This document shows positions 1 to 6,391 of a DNA stretch of 10,277 bases, piece after piece. The position numbers and the translations under genes were made by a program. The DNA lies in the NCBI GenBank assembly GCA_946478915.1, contig CAMLER010000127.1, positions 1-10,277 on the forward strand, in the 5' to 3' direction. Source of the stretch: an uncultured Chryseolinea sp. (GTDB lineage Bacteria > Bacteroidota > Bacteroidia > Cytophagales > Cyclobacteriaceae). Each line of letters opens with the position of its first letter. Within the stretch, counting starts at the first letter, position 1. The notes below the pieces were generated by a model. That model was not told where the DNA came from, ran no database searches, and saw only the letters and a program-made list of their open reading frames with translations.

Positions 1-1118
1 ATTCTGCCTTTTACTTTAGAGCCAATCTGAATTTCTGCAGGTAATGAATCCCAAGGGTGAGGCGTAAGTTGCTTCATACCGAGAGAGATTCTCTTCTTGT
101 CGCCATCGAAATCGAGAACAACTACCTTAACCGTCTGATCAAGCTTGAGAACTTCTTCAGGATGGTTGATACGTCCCCAGCTGATATCTGTGATGTGGAG
201 CAATCCGTCAACACCACCAAGATCGATGAATACACCGAAGTTGGTCATGTTCTTGATCACGCCTTCCAATACCTGGCCTTTCTCAAGGTTGGTAAGGATA
301 ACAGCTTTTTGTTGCTCAAGATCTTTCTCGATCAATACCTTGTGCGATACCACAACGTTATCGTTGGTGTAATTGATCTTAACAACTTTTACTTCGATTG
401 ACTTATTAACATAAATATCAAAGTCACGAATAGGTTTCACATCGATTTGTGAACCTGGAAGGAACGCTTCGATTCCAAATACGTCGACAATAAGTCCACC
501 TTTGGTTCTGCGTTTTACAAATCCTTCGATGACTTCGTCTTTGTCCAGCGCGGTTTGTACATATTCCCAACCTTTCACCAGTTTCGCTTTGCGACGGCTT
601 AGTACAAGCTGACCCATTGCGTTTTCACGCTCTTCGATAAAAAGGTCAACAACATCACCAATTTTCAGGTTGGTCATTTCTTTGAATTCGGCCAGCGGTA
701 CCAAACCATCTGACTTGAATCCAATGTTAAGGATAACATCGCGATCATTAATACCAACGACAGTTCCTTTAACAACCTCACCAGTATCTACCGATGTTAC
801 CGTGCCGGAGTATAATTTCTCCATGTCGGCACGTTGGTCTTTCGAATAACCTTCTCCAAAACCTTTTGACGCAAATGCATCGAAGTCAAATTCGCCTGGA
901 ACCTGCTTTTCGTACCTTGCTTTTTTTAGTTCGGAGACTGGAATAGCTTCTGTGGCTATTTCTTCTTTTTGGAGGGATTTGATCTCGGCTAACGGATCAT
1001 CTTCATCGATTTCAATCTTGTCAACCTTGTCCTCTTTAGCTTTTTTGGCGGCGGCTTTGGACTCTTCTGATTCAACAACCTTTCTGGGTCTTTCGCCTGG
1101 TTTATGAGCTTTTGCCAT
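1..1118 (-). CDS. rpsA: 30S ribosomal protein S1 (5' part; C-terminus off the left edge)
   Basis: S1 binds mRNA on the small ribosomal subunit and helps load and unfold transcripts. The frame is open from an ATG at 1118 to the window edge (372 codons), so only the N-terminal part is present. Residues 1-100 are a lysine- and acid-rich extension. Three OB-fold S1 repeats follow, at about 100-175, 190-260 and 277-350; the third carries the diagnostic stretch NMTNFGVFIDLGGVDGLLH (290-308), close to the third S1 domain of E. coli. A fourth repeat begins at the edge. The start is firm: an in-frame TAA lies only four codons upstream (1131-1133), and the protein opens MAKAHKPGERP. A purine patch (AAAGGG) about 10 nt before the ATG is a possible weak ribosome-binding site. 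The family assignment is secure; full length cannot be judged. Confidence 0.96.
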   Translation of the reverse strand, partial: MAKAHKPGERPRKVVESEESKAAAKKAKEDKVDKIEIDEDDPLAEIKSLQKEEIATEAIPVSELKKARYEKQVPGEFDFDAFASKGFGEGYSKDQRADMEKLYSGTVTSVDTGEVVKGTVVGINDRDVILNIGFKSDGLVPLAEFKEMTNLKIGDVVDLFIEERENAMGQLVLSRRKAKLVKGWEYVQTALDKDEVIEGFVKRRTKGGLIVDVFGIEAFLPGSQIDVKPIRDFDIYVNKSIEVKVVKINYTNDNVVVSHKVLIEKDLEQQKAVILTNLEKGQVLEGVIKNMTNFGVFIDLGGVDGLLHITDISWGRINHPEEVLKLDQTVKVVVLDFDGDKKRISLGMKQLTPHPWDSLPAEIQIGSKVKGR

Positions 1119-1130
1119 TATAAGTGCCCT

Positions 1131-1178
1131 TTAATACATGTAGCAATCGGGCCGCATGCTACAAATTTGGTTAAACAT
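1131..1178 (-). other. Possible 15-codon upstream ORF in the rpsA leader
   Basis: Within the predicted rpsA leader, an ATG at 1178 opens a reading frame MFNQICSMRPDCYMY that ends at TAA 1131-1133, 12 nt before the rpsA start codon and in the same frame. It overlaps the third leader hairpin. There is no run of one amino acid that would suggest classical attenuation. It may be chance; it is listed because translating it would open the hairpin next to the rpsA start. Confidence 0.2.
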
Positions 1179-1216
1179 TGATCACGCCTCCCGGCGCGAT
1201 CCGTTCAAACGAACGG
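1139..1216 (-). promoter_or_regulatory. Structured rpsA leader: three consecutive hairpins
   Basis: Reading in the rpsA direction, the leader holds three perfect or near-perfect hairpins. H1 is 1216-1201 (CCGTTC, loop GTTT, GAACGG). H2 is 1200-1181 (ATCGCGCC, loop GGGA of GNRA type, GGCGTGAT; eight pairs with one G-U). H3 is 1163-1139 (TGTAGCA, 11-nt loop, TGCTACA). H1 and H2 are directly adjacent; H2 and H3 are joined by an A/U-rich 17-nt linker, and another A/U-rich stretch leads to the start codon. In E. coli the rpsA leader also folds into three hairpins with A/U-rich linkers and is the target of S1 autoregulation. Such control here is inferred by analogy, not shown. Confidence 0.6.
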
Positions 1217-1220
1217 GGTG

Positions 1221-1228
1221 CAAAGGTA
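1221..1228 (-). promoter_or_regulatory. Putative rpsA promoter, -7 element TACCTTTG
   Basis: On the minus strand this reads TACCTTTG, an exact match to the Bacteroidota primary sigma -7 consensus TAnnTTTG. A start site 4-6 nt downstream would place +1 at about 1215-1217, at the base of the first leader hairpin, giving a leader of about 97 nt. I do not see a clear TTTG-type -33 element at the expected distance. Confidence 0.55.
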
Positions 1229-1341
1229 GGGAAAAGGTCGGAGATGCGCTAATTTCGGTTATAATTTGGTCCAGGAATGGTGTTTACTGACAAAGGCATT
1301 CGGAGTTTACGTCGATTAGACCGCGCCTCGGAAATGACCGG

Positions 1342-1384
1342 TCACGAAGATCACCAAAGAAGCATAAAGACGCAAAGAAAGATC
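1342..1384. repeat. Degenerate A-rich intergenic word repeat
   Basis: The stretch between the tolC-like stop and the rpsA promoter contains loosely repeated words: CACGAAGAT, CACCAAAGAAG, CATAAAGA, CGCAAAGAAAG. The repetition is imperfect with a period of roughly 8-11 bp. No open frame or promoter is associated with it. It resembles the short word repeats in the other gaps of this window but is more decayed. The rest of 1230-1457 holds no gene I can support. Confidence 0.4.
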
Positions 1385-1416
1385 ATGACGCTATCGGATT
1401 TCAATTTATGACCCGC

Positions 1417-1448
1417 ACCTAAAGGCCGGCGTAATGGACCGTTTAGGT
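1417..1448 (-). terminator. Hairpin just downstream of the TolC-like gene
   Basis: A perfect 7-bp inverted repeat (ACCTAAA at 1417-1423, TTTAGGT at 1442-1448) starts 9 nt after the stop codon of the TolC-family gene, with further G-C pairs possible inside. There is no T-tract after it in the gene direction, so a simple intrinsic terminator is uncertain. It could instead be an mRNA 3'-end hairpin. Confidence 0.35.
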
Positions 1449-1457
1449 TCCCAAAGA

Positions 1458-2807
1458 CTAAGGAATATCCTCGATCTTCAAGGTTCCAATAGCATAGTTA
1501 ATCAGTAGTTTTTGAAACATTAAAGTGTACTTAGCGTTTTGAAAATCGCCTTTTGCCTTAATGTAGTCCTGGTTAGTTGTCGAAAGTTGGACCATGCTGG
1601 AAATACCGAGGTCATATCTTTCCTTTTCCGTCTGATAGGTCAATTCGGCGGCCCTTAATTGAGCAGCAGAGGCATCATAATTGGATTTTGCATCCCTGAA
1701 ATTTTGATGGGCACTAATTACCTGGGACTTAACTTTTACCTCAGTGTCTTTTTCCAGGAGTTTTGCATTCTCGTACGTAGCTTTTGAAAGGGCTGCCTGC
1801 GATCTGTATCGCATGCCGTAGAAAATTGGAATTGTCATACTAAGTCCATACCCAAATTGGGTGTTGTCGTTTCTGAACTGTTCGTCAAATGAGCGGTTGG
1901 ATTCGCCATAGATATAATTATAGCGGGAGCCATATGACGCGCCTGCGTAAATACTAGGGAAATATCTACCCTTTAACGACGCATAGCCGAACCGTGCCGC
2001 CTTCTCCGCATAGTCAGCTCTTTTCAAATCACTTCTCCGTTCTTTCGCAACGGTATACAGCTCGGGGATCGAAAGACTATCTGCCGCCAGTTCATTGATG
2101 TCCCAATCCACCTGGGCAACTTCGAAATAGACACCCGGATCAATCTGAAGTGTTAAGGCAAGCGTTGCTAAATCATTTCTCAATTTTATCCGGGCCCTGA
2201 CTAATAGCAGCTCCGCATTTTTTAACTGATATTCCTGGTTAAAAAGGTCCGCTTCCGCTTTACTGCCGACATCTACCTGCGCTTTGATCTGATCATATTG
2301 CATCTGCTGAGTGCTCACATTCTCTTCAGCTATCTTTATAAGTTCCTGGTCCAGCAGGCAGGTGAGATATTGGTTGGCAATGTCGCGGATGACATCCTGT
2401 GAAGATTGAGCTACGAGATGTAGCTGCGCTTCATTTTGGCTGTTGGCCTGACGATATTGGTTCAATACATTGAATCCATTGAAAACAGGAATGCTCGCAT
2501 CGATTGAACCATTAACGTAATCGATTTTACCATTCACCACTCTACCTTCCTGTTGGTTGAATGAATTTCCGTCGTTGCGATATGCATTCAAGCTCGCATC
2601 AATGGAAGGTCCGAGTTGGAGCAAGGATGAAGTTTTGTTGGTTTGCGTGTAGTTCAACTGATTTTTTTGCTGATTCAGAGTAACATTGTTCTCCAGACCA
2701 ATTTTTACCGCCTCCTTAAATGTTAAGGTTGCTTTTTCATTTGTCTGCGCAAGCAGACCCGTCGTCAAGCTTAATAAAATCAAAAATGTTGCTGCTACTC
2801 TCTTCAT
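1458..2807 (-). CDS. TolC-family outer-membrane efflux protein
   Basis: Predicted outer-membrane channel-tunnel protein that would serve as the exit duct of an ABC (or RND) exporter. The 449-residue length fits the family. Residues 1-20 form a Sec signal peptide (MKRVAATFLILLSLTTGLLA, cleavage before Q21). The two OEP repeats are visible: the first has the opening FKEAVKIGLENNVTL (30-44), the strand motif IPVFNGF (106-112) and VGSKAEADLFNQEYQ (180-194); the second has RRSDLKRADYAEKAARFGY (257-275), YFPSIYAGASYG (282-293), TIPIFYGMRYRSQA (325-338) and YDLGISSMVQL (398-408). It starts 7 bp after the stop of the upstream ABC ATPase gene, so the two are probably co-transcribed and work together. 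The substrate cannot be told. Neither an adaptor (HlyD/MacA type) nor a permease is present in the window. Confidence 0.93.
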   Translation of the reverse strand: MKRVAATFLILLSLTTGLLAQTNEKATLTFKEAVKIGLENNVTLNQQKNQLNYTQTNKTSSLLQLGPSIDASLNAYRNDGNSFNQQEGRVVNGKIDYVNGSIDASIPVFNGFNVLNQYRQANSQNEAQLHLVAQSSQDVIRDIANQYLTCLLDQELIKIAEENVSTQQMQYDQIKAQVDVGSKAEADLFNQEYQLKNAELLLVRARIKLRNDLATLALTLQIDPGVYFEVAQVDWDINELAADSLSIPELYTVAKERRSDLKRADYAEKAARFGYASLKGRYFPSIYAGASYGSRYNYIYGESNRSFDEQFRNDNTQFGYGLSMTIPIFYGMRYRSQAALSKATYENAKLLEKDTEVKVKSQVISAHQNFRDAKSNYDASAAQLRAAELTYQTEKERYDLGISSMVQLSTTNQDYIKAKGDFQNAKYTLMFQKLLINYAIGTLKIEDIP

Positions 2808-2814
2808 ATCAGTT

Positions 2815-3501
2815 TTAAATTCTTTCTGCTACAACGCCATCCTCAACCACTGCGCCATCCGCAACCTGAATGATACGTTTGCCGTATCGCGCATTTTCTT
2901 CGGAGTGCGTTACCTGGATGATGGTGATTCCTTCGTCATTAAGTTTCTTAAATATCTCCATGATCTGACGGCCCTGGTCAGAGTGCAGGTTTCCTGTAGG
3001 CTCATCGGCAAGCAATAATTTCGGTTGTCCGACAATTGCCCGTGCTACACCAACCAATTGTTGCTGGCCACCGCTTAATTGTTCGGGAAAAAGGTCCTTT
3101 TTCGCAACCATATTAAAACGGTCGAGCATTTCCGCTACCATGCTTTTGCGCTGCGCGCCGCTCACGCCTTTATAAAGCAGGGGAGTCTCAATGTTTTCGT
3201 ATACAGTCAATTCATCGATGAGGTGATAAGCCTGGAAAATGAAACCGATATAATTTTTATGCATATCTGATTTCTGCTTTTCCTTCATTTTATGAACGGG
3301 CTCGTCAAAGAAGTAATATTCGCCGGCAGAAGGCTCGTCGAGCATCCCGATGATATTCATAAGGGTCGATTTCCCGGCGCCACTGGGACCCATGATGGTG
3401 ACAAATTCACCTTGTTCTACTTGAAGATTTACGCCTTTTAAAACAAAAGTGCGCTGAAAACGTGAGTCCACGTACTTGTCGATGTCCTGTAATTTAATCA
3501 T
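2815..3501 (-). CDS. ABC exporter ATPase, MacB/LolD type
   Basis: Cytoplasmic nucleotide-binding subunit of a MacB/LolD-like transporter; 228 residues is normal for a stand-alone ATPase of this group. Visible motifs: Walker A GPSGAGKST (38-46), Q-loop Gln90 in FIFQAYHL, signature LSGGQ (142-146), Walker B LLLADEP with catalytic Glu167, and H-loop His199 in VTHSEE. Two positions differ from the usual pattern: the signature continues QQLVGVARA where QRVAIARA is common, and the D-loop reads GNLHS (His173) instead of GNLDS. I recall this variant in Bacteroidota ATPases encoded beside TolC genes, so it may be a lineage feature rather than damage. The partner permease is not next to it. The start ATG (3501) sits in a 12-bp palindrome, TAATCATGATTA. 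Confidence 0.93.
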   Translation of the reverse strand: MIKLQDIDKYVDSRFQRTFVLKGVNLQVEQGEFVTIMGPSGAGKSTLMNIIGMLDEPSAGEYYFFDEPVHKMKEKQKSDMHKNYIGFIFQAYHLIDELTVYENIETPLLYKGVSGAQRKSMVAEMLDRFNMVAKKDLFPEQLSGGQQQLVGVARAIVGQPKLLLADEPTGNLHSDQGRQIMEIFKKLNDEGITIIQVTHSEENARYGKRIIQVADGAVVEDGVVAERI

Positions 3502-3661
3502 GATTATTAGGGTTGTTAACCGGCGGTTTTACCCCTTGGATGGGCTTGATGCCAACAATAATGCCAAGGCCCCGGAAGGCTAAGACACCGGTGATTTGTG
3601 ATGGCAGTTTAAAAGGATTCGTCCGCTTGTGCAAATTGGTGTCCGGTTTCGGGCGGGGAGT

Positions 3662-3709
3662 CAGGTGATCGGTAGGTGATCGGTAATCGGGTGATCAAGT
3701 AATCGGTGT
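3662..3709. repeat. GGTGATC/GGTAATC word repeat, left arm
   Basis: Units GGTGATC (3664-3670), GGTGATC (3675-3681), GGTAATC (3682-3688), GGGTGATC (3689-3696) and AAGTAATC (3697-3704) follow one another with a period of 7-8 bp and one 4-bp insertion. The arm lies between the ABC ATPase start (3501) and the OmpA-domain stop (3904). The 160 bp between the ATPase start and this arm hold no recognisable gene or consensus promoter. Confidence 0.8.
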
Positions 3710-3755
3710 CAGTCTTCATGGGGTAAGCCAGTGAGGAAGGTAATGTAAAGGGGGT

Positions 3756-3774
3756 CAGGTGATCAGGTAATCAG
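3756..3774. repeat. Short second copy of the GGTGATC/GGTAATC words
   Basis: CAGGTGATCAGGTAATCAG repeats the same words in the same orientation as the copy at 3662-3709 and in inverted orientation to the copy at 3865-3901. It lies inside the core between the two main arms. Confidence 0.7.
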
Positions 3775-3834
3775 TTTCTGTCTCGCCGGTTAATACGCTT
3801 AAAACTAAAAAATGAATTATTAATCTGCGTCACT

Positions 3835-3863
3835 TAGCTTCGAGCGACCGGATCCCGAAGCTA
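3835..3863 (-). terminator. Hairpin downstream of the OmpA-domain gene
   Basis: A perfect 8-bp inverted repeat (TAGCTTCG at 3835-3842, CGAAGCTA at 3856-3863, 13-nt loop) lies about 40 nt after the stop of the OmpA-domain gene, just beyond the inverted word arm. No T-tract follows in the gene direction, so a Rho-independent terminator is possible but not certain. Confidence 0.35.
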
Positions 3864-3864
3864 T

Positions 3865-3901
3865 CGGTACCGATTACCCGATCACCTGATCACCGATTAC
3901 C
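3865..3901. repeat. GGTAATC/GGTGATC word repeat, inverted right arm
   Basis: In the OmpA-gene direction this reads GGTAATC GGTGATCA GGTGATCG GGTAATCG GTACCGA, starting 2 nt after the TAA at 3904-3906. The first 15 nt match the left-arm stretch at 3682-3697 in reverse complement with a single-base gap, so transcripts or single strands across 3662-3901 could fold back. Confidence 0.8.
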
Positions 3902-3903
3902 TC

Positions 3904-4326
3904 TTAAAAAACAATAGGGTAAAGAATCACATCCACCCGGCGGTTCATCTGCATTCCCTGGAAGGTTTGATTGCTGTAAACAGGATTGTCGAGTCCCCAA
4001 TCTTTGATGGAAATTTTTCTTTCGTTGATGTCGCCGCGTTTCAGGATGACCTGTTCAACGGCCTGGCTGCGCATTTTGGACAACCATTCGTTGTATTCTT
4101 TTCCACCGATAGGATCGGTATGGCTGATCAAATGGATATCGAATTTTTCAAGAAGGTTCGGAATGGAATCGAGCCAATGATATAGTTCCTTGATCTGATT
4201 CTCGTCGATGTAATAACTTCCTCCTCCGAAAAAAATACTTTTCCGGATCTCGTCCTCATAATGTTGTGCGCGGGCCGTGACGCTTAACACCACGAATGCC
4301 ATACTTAGAAACAGCAGCCGTACCAT
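3904..4326 (-). CDS. Small periplasmic OmpA-like peptidoglycan-binding protein
   Basis: A 140-residue protein made of a signal peptide (MVRLLFLSMAFVVLSVTARA, cleavage before Q21) and a single OmpA C-terminal domain. Key residues are present: Asp71 in SHTDPIGG and Arg86 in LSKMRSQAV, 15 apart as in OmpA proteins that grip diaminopimelate of peptidoglycan, and the closing NRRVDVILYP (128-137). There is no beta-barrel, no linker and no lipobox cysteine, so it is probably a soluble periplasmic protein rather than an outer-membrane anchor. The domain ends at the C-terminus with almost no tail. Neighbouring genes run in the same direction but are 400 bp or more away and separated by repeats, so no operon is evident. 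The exact role is unknown. Confidence 0.85.
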   Translation of the reverse strand: MVRLLFLSMAFVVLSVTARAQHYEDEIRKSIFFGGGSYYIDENQIKELYHWLDSIPNLLEKFDIHLISHTDPIGGKEYNEWLSKMRSQAVEQVILKRGDINERKISIKDWGLDNPVYSNQTFQGMQMNRRVDVILYPIVF

Positions 4327-4406
4327 GAAATAAATTTAGCTAAAAGATTCGGTTGGTTTGAATAAAAGTTAGGGGTGGATGTATGGGAGGGATGTAAGGT
4401 TGGATG

Positions 4407-4441
4407 GCGGAACGCGAAACGCAAAAAGCAAAAAGCAAAAC
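4407..4441. repeat. Five tandem heptamers GCGGAAC to GCAAAAC
   Basis: Exact 7-bp phasing over 35 bp: GCGGAAC, GCGAAAC, GCAAAAA, GCAAAAA, GCAAAAC. The same word family appears inverted at the ends of the two downstream units (about 4540-4572 and 4753-4785), so this is the left arm of a fold-back arrangement. Confidence 0.85.
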
Positions 4442-4442
4442 A

Positions 4443-4572
4443 CTCGGGCGGTACGCCTTTTCTTATGGAACATTGTTGTAACATAGACTCGGAAATATGT
4501 TGTCCGGGAAGGGAAGCAACACGTTTCAAATTGCACTCGCTAGCATTTTGCTTCCTGCTTTTTGCCTTCAGC
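4443..4572. repeat. Diverged direct repeat, copy A
   Basis: Begins CTCGGGCGGT (4443-4452) and ends with a 49-bp stretch (4524-4572) matching copy B without gaps at 36 of 49 positions by my count. The last 33 bp read as inverse heptamers (minus strand GCTGAAG, GCAAAAA, GCAGGAA, GCAAAAT). The interior is not clearly conserved between the copies. Confidence 0.7.
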
Positions 4573-4622
4573 TGTTAGCAGACAGCTTTGTTAGAGCTTA
4601 AGCCGAGAGCAGAACCCAAATG

Positions 4623-4785
4623 CTCGGGCAGTGTTCTGCAACGACATGAAACTACATCCTGTTCTCTATACTACCCGTTATTGAGGAAATCTTCCAAGTG
4701 GGGTGCGATGGAAAATCACCGTCCAAATGGACACACTTTCAAATCGCACAGTCAGGCGTTCTGCTTTCCGCGTTATGCGTTCAGC
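4623..4785. repeat. Diverged direct repeat, copy B
   Basis: Begins CTCGGGCAGT (9 of 10 identical to the start of copy A) and ends with the matching 49-bp stretch (4737-4785), including the common TTTCAAAT and TTCAGC ends. It is 33 bp longer than copy A through its middle. On the minus strand its end reads GCTGAAC, GCATAAC, GCGGAAA, GCAGAAC, GCCTGAC, in 7-bp phase, and lies about 30 nt after the ligase stop codon. Confidence 0.7.
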
Positions 4786-4816
4786 CAAATGAACCCTGCG
4801 TCACTCTCCAACAGAC

Positions 4817-6391
4817 TTATTCAAGAAGCTTCAAAAGATCATCAAGCGTGTTCGCCTCCTGAATGGGCTTGTCCTTCCTCCACCGATGAATTCTCGGAAA
4901 TCTCAATGCGACTCCGGCCTTATGACGCGTCGACTTTGCTATCCCTTCAAAAGCAATTTCAAACACCAGCTCGGGCTTGACACTTCTTACAGGACCGAAC
5001 TTTTCTATCGTGTTTTGTTTTACCCATCGATCGACCGCTCTGATCTCTTCATCGGTCAGACCACTGTACGCTTTCGTGAAAGGTACGAGCGTTCCATCTC
5101 TCCAAACAGCAAAGGTGTAATCCGTATAGAGGTTGGCCCTTCGCCCATGACCACTCATTGCATAAATCATTACAGCGTCAATGGTGTACGGATCAATTTT
5201 CCATTTCCACCAATCTCCTCGACGCCGACCGTCCCGATATACGGAGTCTTTTTTCTTTAACATTATCCCTTCACTGTATAATTCGCGTGCACGCGTTCTT
5301 TCCCGGGCCAGCGATTCCCAACTATCAACGGTTACGGTAGGCGACAACCTTAGGACGGCGCTGGGGGTCGCACATATCGTTGCGAGCTGCCTGCGTCTCT
5401 CGACTAACGGCCAGTCCCTTATATCCACACCCTCCCATTCCAAAAGATCATATGCTACAAAGGCGACGGGTACTTCCCTTAGCAGTTTCTGGTTCAACAC
5501 TTTTCGCCCGATGCGCGTTTGCAGTTTGCTGAACGGTAAAGGCTCATCATTTTGAAAGGGAAGTATTTCACCATCGAGCACGGTACCGTCTGGCAGGAGA
5601 TCGCGCAGCACAACAAATTCAGGATATTTGTCGGTAACCAATTCCTCCCCCCTTGACCAAACAAATAATTCTCTTTCCCGTACGATGGCCTGTCCACGGA
5701 TACCATCCCATTTCCATTCCGCCTGCCAGTCTTCTATCTCACCCAGTTCACTGACATCACCTTCCAACGCATAGGCTAGGTAAAATGGATACGGTCTCGA
5801 CAGATCCAATGTATCCTCCGACAATACCAGCTCCTGAAAATTGCTGAATGCGGGTGACCAGTTTCCCATCAGTCGGTGAGCGATTACATTTTCCTTTACC
5901 TCAGCATGTTTCGCCAGCGCCTTCACCATCAATTGCTGTGATACACCAATCCGAAATCCCCCCGTGATCAACTTGTTAAAGACAAACCGCTGAACGGGTT
6001 CCAGCCGTTGCCACGCCCATAAGATGCGCTCCTTTTTCTGCTCAACGCTAAGGGGTTCCAGGGAAATGATGAATTCAATCCAGTGGGTCAGCGATTCGGA
6101 AGAAATCAAATCAGGCGGAGGCAAAACCAGCGAAATAGTTTCAGCGAGGTCGCCTACCACATGATGACTCTCATCAAACAGCCAGTCGGGGAGACCCGCC
6201 AGCTCGCTGGCCCAAAGCCCGAGCAATGTTGCATTTACAGAACGTTTGGGCCGGCGATGTGACAACAGTGCGATAGCCCAAAGCTTATCCCTGTCGTTGG
6301 CAATCTCAAAGTATGCAACCAACGCTTTGATTTTGTCAAGTGTTTTTGTCGTCTGATCAAGAGATGTGAATAATTCGGCAAATTCTTTCAT
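4817..6391 (-). CDS. ATP-dependent DNA ligase (ligase-associated exonuclease cluster type)
   Basis: Seals nicks in duplex DNA using ATP, in addition to the NAD-dependent LigA expected elsewhere in the genome. The 524 residues comprise an N-terminal DNA-binding domain (about 1-200), an adenylation domain (about 205-400) and an OB domain (about 405-524). All nucleotidyltransferase motifs are visible: motif I KWDGIR with adenylated Lys227, motif III VLDGEI (271-276), IIIa FVAYDLLEW (311-319), IV SEGIMLKKKDS (373-383), V WWKWKID (394-400) and VI RFPRIHRWRKDK (497-508). There is no Ku-associated nuclease or polymerase domain, so it is not a full LigD. Its ATG overlaps the exonuclease stop (ATGA, 6388-6391), which indicates translational coupling. 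This is the ligase seen in four-gene clusters with an exonuclease, an Lhr-type helicase and a PdeM-type phosphoesterase; the last two are not downstream here. Confidence 0.95.
   Translation of the reverse strand: MKEFAELFTSLDQTTKTLDKIKALVAYFEIANDRDKLWAIALLSHRRPKRSVNATLLGLWASELAGLPDWLFDESHHVVGDLAETISLVLPPPDLISSESLTHWIEFIISLEPLSVEQKKERILWAWQRLEPVQRFVFNKLITGGFRIGVSQQLMVKALAKHAEVKENVIAHRLMGNWSPAFSNFQELVLSEDTLDLSRPYPFYLAYALEGDVSELGEIEDWQAEWKWDGIRGQAIVRERELFVWSRGEELVTDKYPEFVVLRDLLPDGTVLDGEILPFQNDEPLPFSKLQTRIGRKVLNQKLLREVPVAFVAYDLLEWEGVDIRDWPLVERRRQLATICATPSAVLRLSPTVTVDSWESLARERTRARELYSEGIMLKKKDSVYRDGRRRGDWWKWKIDPYTIDAVMIYAMSGHGRRANLYTDYTFAVWRDGTLVPFTKAYSGLTDEEIRAVDRWVKQNTIEKFGPVRSVKPELVFEIAFEGIAKSTRHKAGVALRFPRIHRWRKDKPIQEANTLDDLLKLLE

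Larger units (their letters stand above)
4327..4816. other. Gene-free repeat-rich region between the OmpA-domain gene and the ligase
   Basis: About 490 bp without a convincing gene. Open frames on the plus strand here (4375-4578, 4588-4980) match no family I know, and the second runs into the ligase gene on the other strand. The content is instead three arms of GC-plus-A/T heptamers and two diverged direct copies of a 130-160 bp unit, listed separately. I see no consensus promoter for the OmpA-domain gene; an imperfect -7-like TAACTTTT lies at 4371-4364. Confidence 0.7.

Noticed and set aside
57..401. 114-codon plus-strand open frame
   Set aside because: It lies entirely antisense to rpsA, whose minus-strand frame encodes clear S1 domains; no family resemblance.
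4375..4980. Plus-strand open frames of 67 and 130 codons in the gap beside the ligase gene
   Set aside because: They are composed of the word repeats and diverged repeat copies, show no recognisable protein pattern, and the second overlaps the ligase 3' end on the opposite strand.
4817..6391. Ligase as LigD for Ku-dependent end joining
   Set aside because: No polymerase or phosphoesterase domain is fused and no Ku gene is present; the coupled MBL exonuclease points to the other ligase cluster.
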